Below are positions 54,778-62,270 of a stretch of 64,000 bases of DNA, piece by piece. Numbering within the stretch: position 1 is the stretch's first letter; the number at the start of each line of letters is the position of its first letter. The notes under the pieces were generated by a model. It saw nothing but the letters and a program-made list of their open reading frames with translations. It was not told the DNA's origin and ran no database searches. The stretch lies in NCBI RefSeq assembly GCF_002300165.1, contig NZ_MLCE01000036.1, positions 1 through 64,000 on the forward strand, read 5' to 3'. The DNA is from Streptomyces sp. Tue6028. Lineage in GTDB: Bacteria > Actinomycetota > Actinomycetes > Streptomycetales > Streptomycetaceae. The position numbers and the translations under genes are program-made.

Positions 54778-56289
54778 ATGACGGTGACAGAGGACGGCCA
54801 GGCGACCCCCGCCGTGGACACGGCAGCGGCGGGGTTCTCGTACGGCCCCGGTATCGACCCGGAGCGGCTGGCCGTCTGCCTCAGCGTGCTCGACGAGCTC
54901 GACAAGCTGGAGGTCGACCACCCCGACGCCGTCACCGTGCGCCGGGCCACCGCCGGCATCTACCGCACGGTGAAGCAGCGCCGCCGCCAGGAGCGCCGCG
55001 CCGCCAAGACCGCCCACGACAAGGCGGTCACCGAGGCCACCGCGACCGGCTCCGCCCAGCGCATCGACGACGAGACCGAGGGCATCCTGCCGTCGTCGGT
55101 CACCGAGACGGGCCAGGTCGCCGGGATACTCCAGCGCCCCCGGTCCTGCTACACCTGCAAGGCCCGCTACGTCGAGGTCGACTACTTCTACCACCAGCTC
55201 TGTCCCGACTGCGCCCGGACGAACCGCGCCAAGCGCGACGCCCGCGCCGACCTCACGGGCAAGCGCGCCCTGCTCACCGGCGGCCGTGCCAAGATCGGCA
55301 TGTACATCGCGCTGCGGCTGCTGCGTGACGGCGCCCACACCACCATCACCACCCGCTTCCCCAAGGACGCCATCCGCCGCTTCAAGGCCATGGACGACTC
55401 GGCGGACTGGATCCACCGGCTGGAGGTCGTCGGCATAGACCTGCGCGACCCGGCGCAGGCCGTCGCTCTCGCCGAGCAGGTCACCGAGGCGGGCCCGCTC
55501 GACATCCTGATCAACAACGCGACGCAGACCGTGCGCCGTCTGCCCTCCGCGTACGCGGCCCTGGTCGACGGCGAGAGCGCCCCGCTGCCCGCCGGGGAGC
55601 TCCCCGCCCACCACGTCATCGGCGCCTTCGGGTCCGGCGCCGTCGACGGCATCGCCGCACTGCCCCTCGGCAGCAGCGGACTGGACGCGCAGAAGGTCGC
55701 CGACCTCGCGCTCGTCGCGGGCAACGCCAGCGTCGCCCGGCACCTCGACGGCACCGCCATCGACGCCGGCGGCCTCGTCCCCGACGTCGTCGACACCAAC
55801 ACCTGGGTGCAGACCATCGACCAGATCTCGCCGGTCGAGCTGCTGGAGACCCAGCTGTGCAACTACACGTCGCCCTTCATCCTGATCAGCGCTCTGCGCC
55901 CGGCGATGGCGGACGCCGCGAAGAAGGCGGCCAGCGGCCGTTCCTACGTCGTCAACGTCTCGGCGATGGAAGGTGTCTTCGGCCGCGGCTACAAGGGCGC
56001 CGGGCACCCCAACACCAATGCCGCGAAGGCGGCCATGAACATGGTCACGCGGACCAGCGCCCAGGAGATGTTCCAGACCGACGGCATCCTCATGACCTCC
56101 GTCGACACCGGCTGGATCACCGACGAGCGTCCGCACTACGACAAGCTGCGCCTCGCCGAGGCCGGCTTCCACGCCCCGCTCGACCTCGTCGACGGCGCGG
56201 CCCGCGTCTACGACCCCATCGTCCGCGGCGAGCAGGGCGACGACCTCTTCGGCGTCTTCATGAAGGACTACGAGCCGGGCAAGTGGTGA
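54778..56289 (+). CDS. SDR-family protein with N-terminal zinc-ribbon-like module
   Basis: 503 residues, about twice a simple SDR. Residues 24-155 are a separate helical module ending in a CxxC-x14-CxxC cluster (Cys124, Cys127, Cys142, Cys145) in 'CYTCKARYVEVDYFYHQLC'. The Rossmann domain starts 'GKRALLTGGRAKIGMYIALRLLRDG' (TGGxxxIG at 167-174), then 'LDILINNATQT' and 'VVNVSAMEGVFG'. Ser395 and Lys417 of the SDR triad are kept but the Tyr position is Thr413 ('HPNTNAAKAAM'). A 70-residue insert follows the NNAT strand. Function unknown; not a standard dehydrogenase. Confidence 0.85.
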   Translation: MTVTEDGQATPAVDTAAAGFSYGPGIDPERLAVCLSVLDELDKLEVDHPDAVTVRRATAGIYRTVKQRRRQERRAAKTAHDKAVTEATATGSAQRIDDETEGILPSSVTETGQVAGILQRPRSCYTCKARYVEVDYFYHQLCPDCARTNRAKRDARADLTGKRALLTGGRAKIGMYIALRLLRDGAHTTITTRFPKDAIRRFKAMDDSADWIHRLEVVGIDLRDPAQAVALAEQVTEAGPLDILINNATQTVRRLPSAYAALVDGESAPLPAGELPAHHVIGAFGSGAVDGIAALPLGSSGLDAQKVADLALVAGNASVARHLDGTAIDAGGLVPDVVDTNTWVQTIDQISPVELLETQLCNYTSPFILISALRPAMADAAKKAASGRSYVVNVSAMEGVFGRGYKGAGHPNTNAAKAAMNMVTRTSAQEMFQTDGILMTSVDTGWITDERPHYDKLRLAEAGFHAPLDLVDGAARVYDPIVRGEQGDDLFGVFMKDYEPGKW

Positions 56290-57578
56290 GTGCGGGCGGG
56301 GAGTTCCGGGACGCCGCCGCCATCCGGACTTCCGCCGTGTGACACGCCGTACGTCCCGGGAGCCGGACGGGGTACGCCCTCGGGTTCCCGGGCTCCGGCC
56401 CGCAGCGCCCGGCGCACGACGACGGGCGCCACGAGTCCCGTCACCGTGAACAGGGCACCGACCACGTACCAGCCGGGCCGACCCCAGGTGATGCACAGGG
56501 CGATGAGCAGACCGGGCCCGAGGGCCTCGGCGAGCCCCGCCCCCAGACCGAACACGCCCAGGTACTGGCCGGTGGCGTGTTCCGGTGCGAGGGAGAAGGA
56601 CACCTCGAAGCCCCCGGCGGCGTGCCACAGCTCACCGATCGTGTGCACCACGACGGCGGTCAGCAGCAGCGTCGCCGCCGCCGCGGCAGGCAGGCCCGCG
56701 GACAGGGAGATCAGGGAGCACGAGGCCAGAAAGGCCACGCCGGAGCGGCGGTAGGCGCGCCCCCCGGCGGTGGGGGAGTCGACGCTGCGGCTCGCCACCA
56801 CCTGGAACACGATGACGAGGGCGGTGTTGACGAGCATGGTGCCCGACATCAGCCAGCGCGGGGCGGTGGTGGCCGTGACCAGCCACAGCGGGACGGCCAC
56901 GGTCAGCACCTTGAACTGGATGGCCATGACGCCGTCCAACGCGGTGAGCAGCAGATAGGGGCGGTCGCGCAGCGCGAGCCGGCGAGGGCCGCCGGGCCTC
57001 GGCCGCGGCTCGACCGGCGGCAGGGGTACCAGGATCGCCGCGGCGGCGGCCAGCGATACGGCGTTGCCGAGCACGAGCAACTGGTACGCGGTGTGCGTGC
57101 CCACCTGCACGGCCCAGCCCGCGAGGAGCGCGCCCAGGGAGATGCCGATGTTGGTCACGGCCCGCAGATGGGCCCGGAAGTCCTGCGGGCGGCTCCCGCC
57201 GTAGTGCCGGATGAGGGGACTGCGTGCGGCGATCCCGGCGGCCTTCGCACCCGTGGCGGCGCCCACGGCGAGCACGAAGGACCAGAAGCCGTCCACCAGC
57301 ACGAAGCCGGCCGTGGCCAGCGCCTGGACGGCCAGGGTGGCCGCGTAGACGCCGCGGGCGCCGCGCCGGTCCGCGAGATGGCCGACGGCGATGCCCAGGA
57401 CGAGCGAGACGATCCCCGCGATGCCGAGGCCCAGCCCCACCTGGCCGGCCGGCAGACGCACCGCCTCGGTGAAGTACAGGACTCCGGCGGTCAGATAGAG
57501 GCCGCTGCCGACGGTGTACACGAAGTTCGAGGCGGCGATGACGCGTCGGGGACCGGCTTCGGGCAGCAGTGAGGGCAT
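56268..57578 (-). CDS. Major facilitator superfamily transporter
   Basis: 436 residues, twelve membrane helices. 'GIAVGHLADRRGARGVYAATL' is the loop 2-3 MFS signature. ATG 57578 follows GGAG seven bases upstream. A soluble basic tail of about 45 residues runs into a 22-base antisense overlap with the SDR gene. Substrate unknown, drug-efflux-like. A TTGCA-N7-TGCAA dyad lies in its promoter region. Confidence 0.9.
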   Translation of the reverse strand: MPSLLPEAGPRRVIAASNFVYTVGSGLYLTAGVLYFTEAVRLPAGQVGLGLGIAGIVSLVLGIAVGHLADRRGARGVYAATLAVQALATAGFVLVDGFWSFVLAVGAATGAKAAGIAARSPLIRHYGGSRPQDFRAHLRAVTNIGISLGALLAGWAVQVGTHTAYQLLVLGNAVSLAAAAAILVPLPPVEPRPRPGGPRRLALRDRPYLLLTALDGVMAIQFKVLTVAVPLWLVTATTAPRWLMSGTMLVNTALVIVFQVVASRSVDSPTAGGRAYRRSGVAFLASCSLISLSAGLPAAAAATLLLTAVVVHTIGELWHAAGGFEVSFSLAPEHATGQYLGVFGLGAGLAEALGPGLLIALCITWGRPGWYVVGALFTVTGLVAPVVVRRALRAGAREPEGVPRPAPGTYGVSHGGSPDGGGVPELPARTHHLPGS

Positions 57579-57625
57579 GGCGTGGCTCCGCGACCTGTTC
57601 GAGCGGTAAGGACCGGCCCAGCTTG

Positions 57626-57642
57626 TTGCATATTACTTGCAA
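57626..57642. promoter_or_regulatory. Operator-like dyad TTGCA-N7-TGCAA before the MFS gene
   Basis: TTGCATATTACTTGCAA. On the minus strand it contains TAATAT, a possible -10 for the MFS gene with no good -35, suggesting a regulated promoter. AT-rich island in a GC-rich region. Confidence 0.5.
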
Positions 57643-57787
57643 GAGCAACCGGGTGGCGAGAAGAGGTTGCTCGGCCGGTGTCCCGTGCTCTCCGGCGGCC
57701 ATCGCCACGCGGGGTCGGTGGGCGTCGTTCGGCGCGCGCCCGCAGGTTCGGCCCTGGTGCGCCGCTGCCGTGGGTGTGCGGTCCCGG

Positions 57788-58618
57788 CTAGCCGGCGCCG
57801 GGCCCGGAGTCGGGGGTGCGGGTCCGCAGACGGTCCTGGACGGCCCGGCCCGCGCCGTCCGCGGCGTACGCGGCCCGGACGCGGGTTCCGCCGTCGACGA
57901 GCAGGTCCGCGCCGGTGATCCACTCGGCCGCGTCCGAGGCCAGCCAGACCACCGCGCGGGCGATGTCCTCGGGCAGTCCCAGCCGGCCGAGCGGAAGCCC
58001 GGCCCCCAGTTCTTCCTCGCAGCCCTCCCACACGAAGCGGGCCATCTCGGTGCGGACGAGTCCGGGGGAGACGGAGTTGACCCGGACCTTCGGCGCCAGC
58101 TCGCCCGCGAGCTGGCGGGTCAGGTGCAGCAGGGCGGCCTTGCTGGTGCCGTAGGCGCCCACCCGGGGTCCGACATGGCCGGCGCCCTCCGTGCAGACGT
58201 TGACGACCGCGCCGCCGTGCTCGCCCATCCACGCCCGCCAGGCGTGCTGCACCAGACGCAGCGGCGCCTCCACGTTGACGGTGAACGCCGCGCGCCAGCG
58301 GTCCGGGTCGGCGTCCATCAGGGGGCCGTAGGGCTGATTGGTCGCCGCGTTGTTCACCACGACGTCGATGCGCCCGAACTCCGCGAGCGTGCGGTTCGTC
58401 AGCTCCCGCAGGTGCCCGGGATCGGCGACCGAGCCCGCCAGCCCGATGCCGCCCACCCGCTGTGCGGCCCGGTGCACCGCGTCCGCGTCTCGCGCGGTGA
58501 CGCACACCCGGGCCCCCGCCGCGGCGAGCGCCTCGGCGACGGCGAGACCGATTCCCCGCGAGGCGCCCGTGACGATGGCGACCCGGCCCTCGAACCCGTA
58601 CGCAGGCGTCGGCGTCAT
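57788..58618 (-). CDS. Short-chain dehydrogenase/reductase
   Basis: 276 residues, classical SDR: 'VAIVTGASRGIGLAVAEAL', 'DVVVNNAATNQPYG', 'GAYGTSKAALLHLTRQLA' (YxxxK) and 'VNSVSPGLVRTEM'. The usual catalytic Ser region reads 'VVNVCTEGAGHVG', with Cys-Thr where Ser-Ser is common. Same strand as, and 26 bases downstream of, the HD-oxygenase gene, so probably one operon. A non-conserved Arg/Gly/Pro tail of about 25 residues ends the protein. Confidence 0.9.
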   Translation of the reverse strand: MTPTPAYGFEGRVAIVTGASRGIGLAVAEALAAAGARVCVTARDADAVHRAAQRVGGIGLAGSVADPGHLRELTNRTLAEFGRIDVVVNNAATNQPYGPLMDADPDRWRAAFTVNVEAPLRLVQHAWRAWMGEHGGAVVNVCTEGAGHVGPRVGAYGTSKAALLHLTRQLAGELAPKVRVNSVSPGLVRTEMARFVWEGCEEELGAGLPLGRLGLPEDIARAVVWLASDAAEWITGADLLVDGGTRVRAAYAADGAGRAVQDRLRTRTPDSGPGAG

Positions 58619-58643
58619 CCGCGTACCGTCTCATGACGGACCG

Positions 58644-59204
58644 TCAGTCGACAGCCCCGAGCCGCGCGCGCTGTGCGGCGACCAGCTCCAGCACCGTGCG
58701 CCAGTCCTCCATGACCCCGGCGTCCAGGCCGACCACCTTGCCCGCGTCGTCGGCCTGCCGCAGCGTCACCGCGTCCTCGGCCAGCGGATCGTGTTCGAAC
58801 GCGGCCGCCTCCCGCGGCGTCATCGGTCCGCCCTGGCGGGTCAGCGTCAGCGCGCTCTGCGGGGACAGTGCCCGGCCCGGCGACGTGGCGGCGAGGTAAC
58901 GCTTGGCCGTCACGTGCAGGCGGACCAGGCGGGAGACCCGCTCGCCGAGCAGGGGGCGGACCGCGTCGGCGGCGTGGTCGGCGTGCCCGGCGTCGTCCCC
59001 GGGTCTGAGCAGGTGCCCGATGTCGTGCACCAGGCCGGCCACCTGGAGCTCCTTGTCGCTGGGATGGCCGCGCCGCAGCAGCGCGGCGGTCTGCAGTGCG
59101 TGATCATGCAGATCGACGGGGTCGCCGCCGCGGTCCGGGCTGTCCCAGGCACCCCGGCAGGCGTGCAGCAGATCCATCAGCTCCTCGACGCTGCGCAGTT
59201 CCAT
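58644..59204 (-). CDS. HD-domain oxygenase-like protein of the PhnZ/TmpB group
   Basis: 186 residues, ATG 59204 behind GGGAGG. 'LHDHALQTAALL' (His35), 'VAGLVHDIGHLL' (His60-Asp61, His64), 'VRLHVTAKRYLAATSP' (His97, AKRYL 100-104), 'TRQGGPMTPREAAAFE' (124-139) and 'LRQADDAGKVV' (Asp152/153). The order HD..HVxAKRYL..QGGPM..DDxGK is that of PhnZ/TmpB mixed-valent diiron oxygenases, which cleave C-P bonds of hydroxy-phosphonates. No PhnY-like 2-oxoglutarate hydroxylase is nearby; instead an SDR is, so the substrate may differ. Confidence 0.82.
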   Translation of the reverse strand: MELRSVEELMDLLHACRGAWDSPDRGGDPVDLHDHALQTAALLRRGHPSDKELQVAGLVHDIGHLLRPGDDAGHADHAADAVRPLLGERVSRLVRLHVTAKRYLAATSPGRALSPQSALTLTRQGGPMTPREAAAFEHDPLAEDAVTLRQADDAGKVVGLDAGVMEDWRTVLELVAAQRARLGAVD

Positions 59205-59710
59205 GCGTCAGTCCTCCCGCGAGAAAAGCCGTTGCCGTGCGTCAGCAGATCATGGCCGCCTTGCGTTTCGGCCAACGGGACCTGAACTGCACGCCCGGGT
59301 TCGGAAGCGACCCCGGTGCCGGTCCCGTCGGCCGTCGGTTCCCGAGTCGCCCATCGATGGTCGGAATTGAGCCAAATGGGTGGTGGCGAAGAGGGCATCA
59401 TGTTTCAAATCGCCGCAGATCTGGGCCTGATGGGCGTCTCGCGACTTGTGACAGTAACGCTTTGTTTTCGGCCCCATCGAGCGGCCACCCGCTCATTTGG
59501 TTAACCTGTATCGGACGGACAGCCCTTCTGGTGTTCCACCCACACCCACGGTCCGTCCCGGGACAAGCCGGTCACCACGGCCTGCTCTCACACGAGTTAC
59601 CGGCGCCACCGCGTCCCTAACTGCCTTCGACTCAGACCCGAGCGGGCGTCAGGCGACCGGAGCGACGGTGGTGACGTCCCGAGGGTGACCCGACACATAA
59701 GGAGTGCGCG
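59205..59710. other. Intergenic region with an unusually AT-rich core
   Basis: 506 bases between the divergent HD gene and the 57-residue peptide gene. About 59360-59515 is markedly less GC-rich than its surroundings (for example GTGACAGTAACGCTTTGTTT and CATTTGGTTAACCTGTAT). It may be a promoter region or a remnant of acquired DNA. A 34-codon frame from ATG 59400 (MFQIAADLGLMGV) has no supporting evidence. Confidence 0.45.
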
Positions 59711-59884
59711 GTGACACCGGAGAAGAATCGCGATCAGCGCCCCAAGGAACAGACGGAGCGCACGGGCCGTGGGACCGAGAAGAAGCTCGGCAGCCTGGAC
59801 GTGTGGGCCAGGTCCGCCCCGATCCGCCTCGCGGGGTACGAGGACGACCTCGCCGAGCCGCACATCCTGCCCAGCGTCGACTGA
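59711..59884 (+). CDS. 57-residue orphan peptide
   Basis: GTG 59711 with a textbook AAGGAG (59699-59704) six bases upstream. The first 25 residues are basic and polar (KNRDQRPKEQTERTGRGTEK); the rest is ordered and more hydrophobic ('KLGSLDVWARSAPIRLAGYE', then an acidic DDLAEPHILPSVD end). No signal peptide, Cys, Ser/Thr-rich core or other recognised RiPP class mark. The leader/core-like division and the neighbouring acetyltransferase are compatible with a modified peptide or a small regulator, but I do not recognise the family. Confidence 0.7.
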   Translation: MTPEKNRDQRPKEQTERTGRGTEKKLGSLDVWARSAPIRLAGYEDDLAEPHILPSVD

Positions 59885-59942
59885 CGCTCCGCGGGAGGCA
59901 CGTCGCGATCACCGTCGGCATGGGCGTGCCAGACTCACGCCC

Positions 59943-60425
59943 ATGCTGATCAGAGAAGCCGCGGCCGACGACTGGGCGAGCATCTGGCCTTTCTGGCACC
60001 GTATCGTCGCCGCCCGCGAGACCTACGCCTGGGACCCGGACACCTCCGAGGAGGCGGCCCGCGCCCTGTGGGCGGGACCGGGCAAGCACGTGTTCGTCGC
60101 CGAGGACGACTCCGGGACCGTGGTCGGGTCGGCCTACGTCGCCCCCAACTACGGCGGCCCCGCCGCCCGGATCGCGAACGCCGGTTTCATGGTCGACCCG
60201 GACCACTCGGGACGCGGCATCGGCCGCGCGCTCGCCGAGCACATCCTGGCCGAGGCCAGGTCCGACGGCTATCGAGGCATGGTCTTCAACGCCGTCGTGG
60301 AGACCAACCCCGCCGTCGGGCTGTGGACTTCGCTCGGCTTCCGGATCCTCGGCACGGTGCCGGACGCCTACGAGCACGCCCGGTTCGGACTAGTGGGGCT
60401 GCACATCATGTACCGGGATCTCTAG
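59943..60425 (+). CDS. GNAT-family acetyltransferase
   Basis: 160 residues: 'MLIREAAADDWASIWPFWHRIV', 'GSAYVAPNYGGPAARIANAGFMVDPDHSGRGIGRALAEHIL' with acetyl-CoA loop SGRGIGRAL, and 'VETNPAVGLWTSLGFRILGTVPDAY'. Resembles phosphinothricin/amino-acid acetyltransferases. No ribosome site; CAGACT (59930-59935) seven bases before ATG could be a -10 for leaderless mRNA. Lies 58 bases after the peptide gene. The 3' end runs into a 29-bp repeat array. Confidence 0.9.
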   Translation: MLIREAAADDWASIWPFWHRIVAARETYAWDPDTSEEAARALWAGPGKHVFVAEDDSGTVVGSAYVAPNYGGPAARIANAGFMVDPDHSGRGIGRALAEHILAEARSDGYRGMVFNAVVETNPAVGLWTSLGFRILGTVPDAYEHARFGLVGLHIMYRDL

Positions 60426-60508
60426 GGTCGCGCCTTATGTACCGGGTTCTCCAGGGGCGTTCCGTATGCACCGGGATCTCGGAGGCCTGTTCGTGGATAC
60501 CGGAACAT
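60408..60508. repeat. 29-bp degenerate tandem repeat overlapping a gene end
   Basis: Copies begin ATGTACCGGGATCTC (60408), ATGTACCGGGTTCTC (60437), ATGCACCGGGATCTC (60466) and ATACCGGAACATCC (60497). The first supplies the last five residues and stop of the GNAT gene. Confidence 0.82.
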
Positions 60509-60538
60509 CCAGGGCCTGTCCGGCCCGACAGGCCCTGG
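60509..60538. terminator. Bidirectional terminator between GNAT and amidase genes
   Basis: CCAGGGCCTGTC (60509-60520), loop CGGCCC, GACAGGCCCTGG (60527-60538). Confidence 0.88.
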
Positions 60539-60575
60539 GGTCGCCCGCGCGGCCGGACGCGCCCGCGTCCGCGCG

Positions 60576-61916
60576 CTATTCCACGGGCGCGGTCCGCCGC
60601 CACGGGCGCGCCTGTTCCAGCCGGCCCGCCAGGTCGAGGAGCAGGGCCTCGGAGCCGGGGCGGCCCACGAGCTGCACCGCGCACGGAGCCCCGCCCGGCA
60701 GGGTGCCGAAGGGCACCGACATCGCCGGCCAGCCGGTCAGGTTCCACGGCGGAGTCATCGGCGAGCAGGCGCTGTTGGCCAGCAGATTGCGCAGCCAGCC
60801 CCGCTCGTGCCAGGCCGCGGCGGCCGGACCGCGCCGGGCGAGCGCCGGCGTGAGCAGGACGTCGTGCTCCTCGAAGAACGGCTCCAGGCGCCGGCGCAGT
60901 TCCTCGCGGCGCCCGCTGGTGCGCACCCCGGCCACGAAGCGGCGTCCCACGGTGGCGTGCACACGGGTGCGCCGGGTGAGCCGGCGCGGGTCGAGGTCCT
61001 CGGCGTCCACGGCGGTGCCCGCCGTCCAGTGCGCGAGCGAGGTCGTGCCCAGCCACAGGGGGTACGGCGGCTCGGCGGGCCGCACCTGGTGGCCCGCACC
61101 GGACAGCGCCTCCGCGGCCTGCCGGGCCGCGGTCGTATACGGCCGGGTGACGCGAATCCCGGCCAGGGGACTGCGCACGGACAGGGCGACCTTCCGGGCG
61201 GTGGTCTCCCCGGGCTCTGCCACCCCGCCGTCCGCGAGGACCGAGAACATCAGCCGCGCGTCCTCCACCGTCGTCGCCAGCGGGCCGTTCTCCGACATGC
61301 CGAACCAGTCGCCGTGACCGATGCCCGCCGGGATCACCCCGTGGCCCGGCTTCAGGCCGATGAGACCGCAGTGGGCGGCCGGGATGCGCAGGGAGCCCAT
61401 GCCGTCGTTGCCGAGGGCGATCGGGACCATCCCGGCGGCGACCGCTGCGGCGCTGCCGCCCGACGAGCCGCCCGCCGTGCGCGCGGTGTCCCACGGGTTG
61501 CGGGCGGTGCCGTGCACGCCGTCCGTGGTGCCGAAGACGCAGAGTTCGGGCACGTTCGTCAGGCCTACGACCACGGCGCCCGCCGCGCGCAGCCGGGCCA
61601 CCGTCACATGGTCGTGGGCCGCGGGCGTGTCCGAGGTCGCGGCGGAGCCGTTGCGGTTCGACTCGCCCTGCACCGCGAGGTTGTCCTTGACCGCCACCGG
61701 CACGCCCGCGAGGGGGAGTCCGTCGAGGTCCCGCGCGGCCAGCGCCTCGGCCTCCGCGAGGGCGGACCCGGCCCGGACGGTGCGGAACGCGCCGATCCCG
61801 CCGTCGAGGCGTTCGATCCGCGCGAGGTGCTCGGCCACCACCTCGCGGGGCGTGACCCGCTTCTCGCGAACGGCTGCGGCGATCTCGGCGGCGGTCCGGC
61901 CGACCCAGGTGGTCAC
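60576..61916 (-). CDS. Amidase signature family enzyme
   Basis: 446 residues from GTG 61916, chosen because AGGAG lies six bases upstream; the longer frame has no support. Catalytic triad visible: Lys77 ('GVPVAVKDNLAV'), cis-Ser151 ('TAGGSSGGSAAA') and Ser175 ('GMGSLRIPAA'), with the 24-residue Ser-Ser spacing of the family. C-terminal 'WNLTGWPAMSVPFGTLPGGAPCAVQLVGRPGSEALLL' is standard. Hydrolyses an amide; substrate unknown. Monocistronic. Confidence 0.94.
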   Translation of the reverse strand: MTTWVGRTAAEIAAAVREKRVTPREVVAEHLARIERLDGGIGAFRTVRAGSALAEAEALAARDLDGLPLAGVPVAVKDNLAVQGESNRNGSAATSDTPAAHDHVTVARLRAAGAVVVGLTNVPELCVFGTTDGVHGTARNPWDTARTAGGSSGGSAAAVAAGMVPIALGNDGMGSLRIPAAHCGLIGLKPGHGVIPAGIGHGDWFGMSENGPLATTVEDARLMFSVLADGGVAEPGETTARKVALSVRSPLAGIRVTRPYTTAARQAAEALSGAGHQVRPAEPPYPLWLGTTSLAHWTAGTAVDAEDLDPRRLTRRTRVHATVGRRFVAGVRTSGRREELRRRLEPFFEEHDVLLTPALARRGPAAAAWHERGWLRNLLANSACSPMTPPWNLTGWPAMSVPFGTLPGGAPCAVQLVGRPGSEALLLDLAGRLEQARPWRRTAPVE

Positions 61917-62215
61917 GGGCGCTCCTAAAACTCGTTCGTGTGCGTCTCGTGGTGTGCGTGCGCACTTCCCGGTGCTCGTGCGCGAACGCTCACCCGAACT
62001 CGCGCGCGCACGGGGCGTTCCGCGCACGTCGACGAGTCCGTACTCGTGAGTAGTGCGAGGAGCACTCTGCCCGGACCGGGGCGCCACGTCGAGAGGTACC
62101 GCCTCCCGGACCTGCGACGCGGACCTCGTGGACACCCGTGACGCAACCTTCGCGTGCGTCCGGTGGCCGGGAGATCATCCGACCACTTCTCCAACTTCCG
62201 CTCCTGCGGGCCCCA

Positions 62216-62258
62216 TTGACAGCTTTTTATGACGCATCAATCATCAGACATCCGATGA
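62216..62258 (+). promoter_or_regulatory. Promoter and operator-like palindrome before the fucosidase
   Basis: -35 TTGACA (62216-62221) and possible -10 AATCAT (62239-62244). Overlapping the -10 is TCATCAGACATCCGATGA (62241-62258), palindromic at 14 of 18 positions. Suggests repression of the fucosidase gene in absence of substrate. The stretch 61917-62215 before it has no gene; both strands are GC-rich. Confidence 0.6.
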
Positions 62259-62270
62259 ATGGAGCCGCTC

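Noticed and set aside
59316..59504. 62-codon plus-strand frame in the AT-rich island
   Set aside because: No credible ribosome site for its first start, unusual codon use, and no recognisable family.
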